Assembly (NCBI RefSeq): GCF_030813695.1
Contig: NZ_JAUSVA010000002.1
Coordinates: 2,294,001 to 2,358,000, forward strand
DNA from: Kitasatospora herbaricolor
GTDB taxonomy: Bacteria; Actinomycetota; Actinomycetes; Streptomycetales; Streptomycetaceae
Direction: 5' to 3'
Length of the DNA: 64,000 bases
Shown here: positions 61,990 to 64,000 of the stretch, piece after piece
How the letters are laid out: the number at the start of each line of letters is the position of its first letter
Numbering within the stretch: the stretch's first letter is position 1
Notes under the pieces: generated by a model
Told to the model about the DNA's origin: nothing
Databases searched by the model: none
What the model saw: the letters and a program-made list of their open reading frames with translations, nothing else
Translations under genes and position numbers: made by a program

Positions 61990-63027
61990 ATGACCACTCC
62001 TGCCTCGCTCGGCTTCCGGATGCCCGCGGAATGGGCCCCGCACGACCGCACCTGGATGGCCTTCCCCACCACCAACCAGACCTTCGACAGCGCCGAGCAC
62101 CTGCACGCCGCCCGCCTCGCCTGGGCCGAGGTCGCCAACACCATCGTCCGCTACGAGCCGGTGACGCTGATCGTCAACACCGGCGAGAGCGAGGACGCCA
62201 GGAAGTACGTCTCCGAGCAGGTCGAGCTGGTCGAGCGCCCGCTGGACGACGCCTGGATGCGCGACATCGGCCCCACCTTCCTCACCGACGGCAAGGGCGG
62301 GATCGCCGCCACCGACTGGGTGTTCAACGGCTGGGGCGCGCAGTCCTGGGCCAGCTGGGAGAAGGACCAGCACATCGCCGAGGCCATCACCGGCCTGTCC
62401 GGCGTGCAGCGCTTCGCCTCCCGCCTGATCAACGAGGGCGGCGGCATCCACGTCGACGGCGAGGGCACCGTCCTGGTCACGGAGACCGTGCAGCTCGGCG
62501 AGGGCCGCAACTCCGACTGGACCAAGGAGGAGGTGGAGGCCGAACTGCACGCGCAGCTGGGCACCACCAAGGCCGTCTGGCTGCCGCGCGGACTCACCCG
62601 CGACTACGACGAGTTCGGCACCCGCGGCCACATCGACATCGTCGCCTCCTTCGTCCGCCCCGGCGTCGTGGTGGCCCACGTCCAGCCCGACCCCGCCCAC
62701 CCGGACCACGAGGTGTGCAAGGAGCTGGTGGCGATCCTGCGCACCTCCACCGATGCCGCCGGCCGCCAGCTGGAGGTCATCGAACTGCCCGCCCCCACCG
62801 TCCTGCTGGACGAGGAGGGCGAGCCGGTCGACTACTCCTACATCAACCACTACGTCGCCAACGGCGCCGTCGTGCTCTGCGCCTTCGGCGACCCCCGCGA
62901 CCAGGCGGCCGCCGACATCCTCGGCGAGGCCTACCCCGGCCGCACCGTCGAACTCGTCGACGCCCGCGAGATCTTCGCCAACGGCGGCGGCATCCACTGC
63001 ATCACCCAGCAGCAGCCGAAGCCCTGA
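61990..63027 (+). CDS. aguA: Agmatine deiminase (AguA)-like protein
   Basis: 345-residue guanidino-group-modifying enzyme with the five-bladed pentein fold. DDAWMRDIGPTFLTD, NEGGGIHVDGEGT, RGHIDIVASFVRPG and the terminal GGGIHCITQQQPKP place the catalytic Asp/Glu, His and Cys of agmatine deiminases (agmatine to N-carbamoylputrescine plus ammonia). Deviations from the usual GHIDN and GGGNIHC (here GHIDI, NGGGIHC) leave the exact substrate open. It is 99 bp after ureC on the same strand; no aguB-type amidase is nearby. Confidence 0.88.
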   Translation: MTTPASLGFRMPAEWAPHDRTWMAFPTTNQTFDSAEHLHAARLAWAEVANTIVRYEPVTLIVNTGESEDARKYVSEQVELVERPLDDAWMRDIGPTFLTDGKGGIAATDWVFNGWGAQSWASWEKDQHIAEAITGLSGVQRFASRLINEGGGIHVDGEGTVLVTETVQLGEGRNSDWTKEEVEAELHAQLGTTKAVWLPRGLTRDYDEFGTRGHIDIVASFVRPGVVVAHVQPDPAHPDHEVCKELVAILRTSTDAAGRQLEVIELPAPTVLLDEEGEPVDYSYINHYVANGAVVLCAFGDPRDQAAADILGEAYPGRTVELVDAREIFANGGGIHCITQQQPKP

Positions 63028-63037
63028 CGAGCGTACG

Positions 63038-63070
63038 GGCCGGCCCACCGACCGGCGGGCCGGCCTTCTC
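63038..63070 (+). terminator. Terminator after aguA with TTCTC tail
   Basis: Nine-base arms GGCCGGCCC/GGGCCGGCC, ten-base loop, then TTCTC, 11 bp after the stop. Confidence 0.75.
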
Positions 63071-63075
63071 GGGAG

Positions 63076-63495
63076 TCACCGAACCCGGCACCGACCGGCG
63101 CACCCGGAGACCAACTCCCACATCGCTCCCGCCTGATCCGAATCGAGCCGGAGTCGACCCGTCCGCGCACTGCCCGAAGTGCCTCGGTACGGCCCGACTC
63201 CGGCCGTTCGCGTTCGGAGGACCCGCACCGTCCGGTTCCCGGCGGTGGCCCGCTTCGCGCGCTCCTCGGACAGGTCGAAGCCTGGCCGGAGCACCTGGAA
63301 CGTCTCACGGTGGCCCCGGCCTCCGGCGACGACCGCACCGAACTGCGCCACGAAGGTGTGCCGGGGTACCCCCGGCAGGTCGAAGTCCCTGACGGCGAGC
63401 GGGTATCCGCATCCGGTCGCGGTCCGCTCCGACAACGACACGAAGGCCCCGCTGCTACTGCCCGGCGCGTCGGGCAGGACGAGCTCGTGACGCAT
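63076..63495 (-). CDS. Doubtful hypothetical protein
   Basis: 139-residue reading frame starting MRHELVLPDAPGSSSGAF. GC3 bias is strong in its first 85 codons (VRDFDLPGVPRHTFVAQFGAVVAGG, FDLSEERAKRA) and weaker later, as if the 3' part were not coding. I recognise no family. It is divergent from the NUDIX gene. It may be a small real gene, a decayed gene or non-coding. Confidence 0.3.
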   Translation of the reverse strand: MRHELVLPDAPGSSSGAFVSLSERTATGCGYPLAVRDFDLPGVPRHTFVAQFGAVVAGGRGHRETFQVLRPGFDLSEERAKRATAGNRTVRVLRTRTAGVGPYRGTSGSARTGRLRLDSDQAGAMWELVSGCAGRCRVR

Positions 63496-63595
63496 CCACG
63501 GGGGCCACGGACGACGGTATGTTCGACCTGTTCGCGGGGGCGCACGAACGTACCGTGGGACCTGAGCCATGACGTCCGGAAGGTGGGGGTGCAGC

Positions 63596-64000
63596 ATGCC
63601 GAGGCGTGACTACGAGGACGACCCGGATGCGCCCGCACCGAACAGCCTGGTGCCCGCCGCGTCCGTCGTGGTGGTCGACGACGACGGACGGGTCCTGCTC
63701 CAGCGCCGCACCGACAACGGCATGTGGGCTCTGCCCGGCGGGAAGATGGAGCTCGGCGAGTCGCTGGCCGCCTGCGGCATCCGGGAGACGTGGGAAGAGA
63801 CCGGCATCACCGTGGAGATCACGGGCATCGTCGGCACCTACTCCAACCCCGGGCACGTCTTCGCGTACGACGACGGCGAGGTCCGGCAGGAATTCTCGAT
63901 CTGCCTCCTCGGGAGCCCGGTCGGCGGCGAACTGCGGATCTCGGACGAGTCGCACGAGGTGGCGTGGTTCACGCCGGCGGAGACGGACGGGCTGCCGATG
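63596..64000 (+). CDS. NUDIX hydrolase (partial, runs off the window)
   Basis: First 135 residues of a NUDIX protein: VPAASVVVVDDDGRVLLQRRTDNGMWALPGGKMELGESLAACGIRETWEETGI contains the complete NUDIX box (GX5EX7REXXEEXGU; here GGKMELGES...RETWEETGI). Family members cleave nucleoside diphosphate derivatives. AGGTGGGGG lies about seven bases before ATG at 63596. The C-terminus lies beyond the window. Confidence 0.9.
   Translation, partial: MPRRDYEDDPDAPAPNSLVPAASVVVVDDDGRVLLQRRTDNGMWALPGGKMELGESLAACGIRETWEETGITVEITGIVGTYSNPGHVFAYDDGEVRQEFSICLLGSPVGGELRISDESHEVAWFTPAETDGLPM

Noticed and set aside
59821..63048. Minus-strand open frame of over 1000 codons opposite the urease-like operon
   Set aside because: High GC removes stop codons; the translation is Val/Gly/Asp-rich shadow sequence of ureC and aguA.

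Overview
The window is very high-GC DNA with strong GC3 bias, GTG/TTG starts and long GC-rich inverted repeats as terminators. Together with Streptomyces-type families (EspC-like and WXG-type proteins, DUF2637, SpoIIE-type phosphatases with HATPase anti-sigma partners, an IdeR/DmdR iron box, a rifamycin-associated element), this points to a Streptomycetaceae chromosome (Streptomyces/Kitasatospora-like). About 58 protein genes and one tRNA-like gene are supported. There is no phage, insertion sequence, CRISPR array or large biosynthetic cluster; this is a chromosomal arm of small operons and many divergent regulator/target pairs.

Layout. 0-9 kb: end of an AlaA-type aminotransferase, YnfA membrane protein, an HxlR regulator divergent from an NAD(P)-binding reductase, a Bcp peroxiredoxin, a secreted lectin-like beta-propeller protein, a Tat-exported purple-acid-phosphatase-like enzyme, a VOC protein, and a TetR/SDR divergent pair with a strong palindromic operator. 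9-13 kb: a DnaJ-type CxxCxGxG mini-protein with a 16-codon leader ORF, a [2Fe-2S] thioredoxin-like ferredoxin, and a P1B-4 metal ATPase divergent from an ArsR repressor. 13-25 kb: signal peptidase I, SnoaL-like/LysR pair, serine hydrolase, GNAT, an EspC/WXG-type secretion-substrate operon, an FAD dehydrogenase, a secreted SGNH esterase and an 811-aa ExeM-like nuclease. 25-32 kb: an aberrant tRNA-like gene, an orphan protein, a NiCoT nickel/cobalt permease, a rifampicin monooxygenase gene behind a rifamycin-associated element, and a CocE-family protein lacking its catalytic triad. 32-44 kb: lipoprotein, membrane-anchored esterase, GT39-like glycosyltransferase, Cys-cluster pentapeptide protein, HNH lipoprotein, epimerase/GlxA pair, MoaA and a MobA/MocA-like transferase, DedA. 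44-54 kb: two-component pair, alpha/beta hydrolase, a CAP protein facing an ECF-sigma/zinc-motif/TM/CAP fusion, a zinc-ribbon protein, an alpha-helical protein, FhuF under an iron box. 54-64 kb: DUF2637 protein, PAS-GAF-PP2C-HATPase phosphatase and a HATPase protein, then a urease-like operon (UreAB fusion, divergent UreC) followed by agmatine deiminase, and a partial NUDIX gene.

How the genes may work together. The most unusual set is the urease-like operon. All nickel ligands are present in UreC but the flap Cys-His-His is Ala-His-Asp, no ureDEFG genes are nearby, and the next gene is an agmatine deiminase. This suggests a guanidino/ureido-compound degradation route rather than simple urea hydrolysis; the nickel permease 30 kb upstream could supply metal. 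Other notable items are the one-polypeptide sigma factor with a zinc-binding anti-sigma-like motif and an extracellular CAP domain, the rifamycin-responsive rox locus with its catalytically dead hydrolase neighbour, and the leader-ORF-coupled CxxCxGxG protein.
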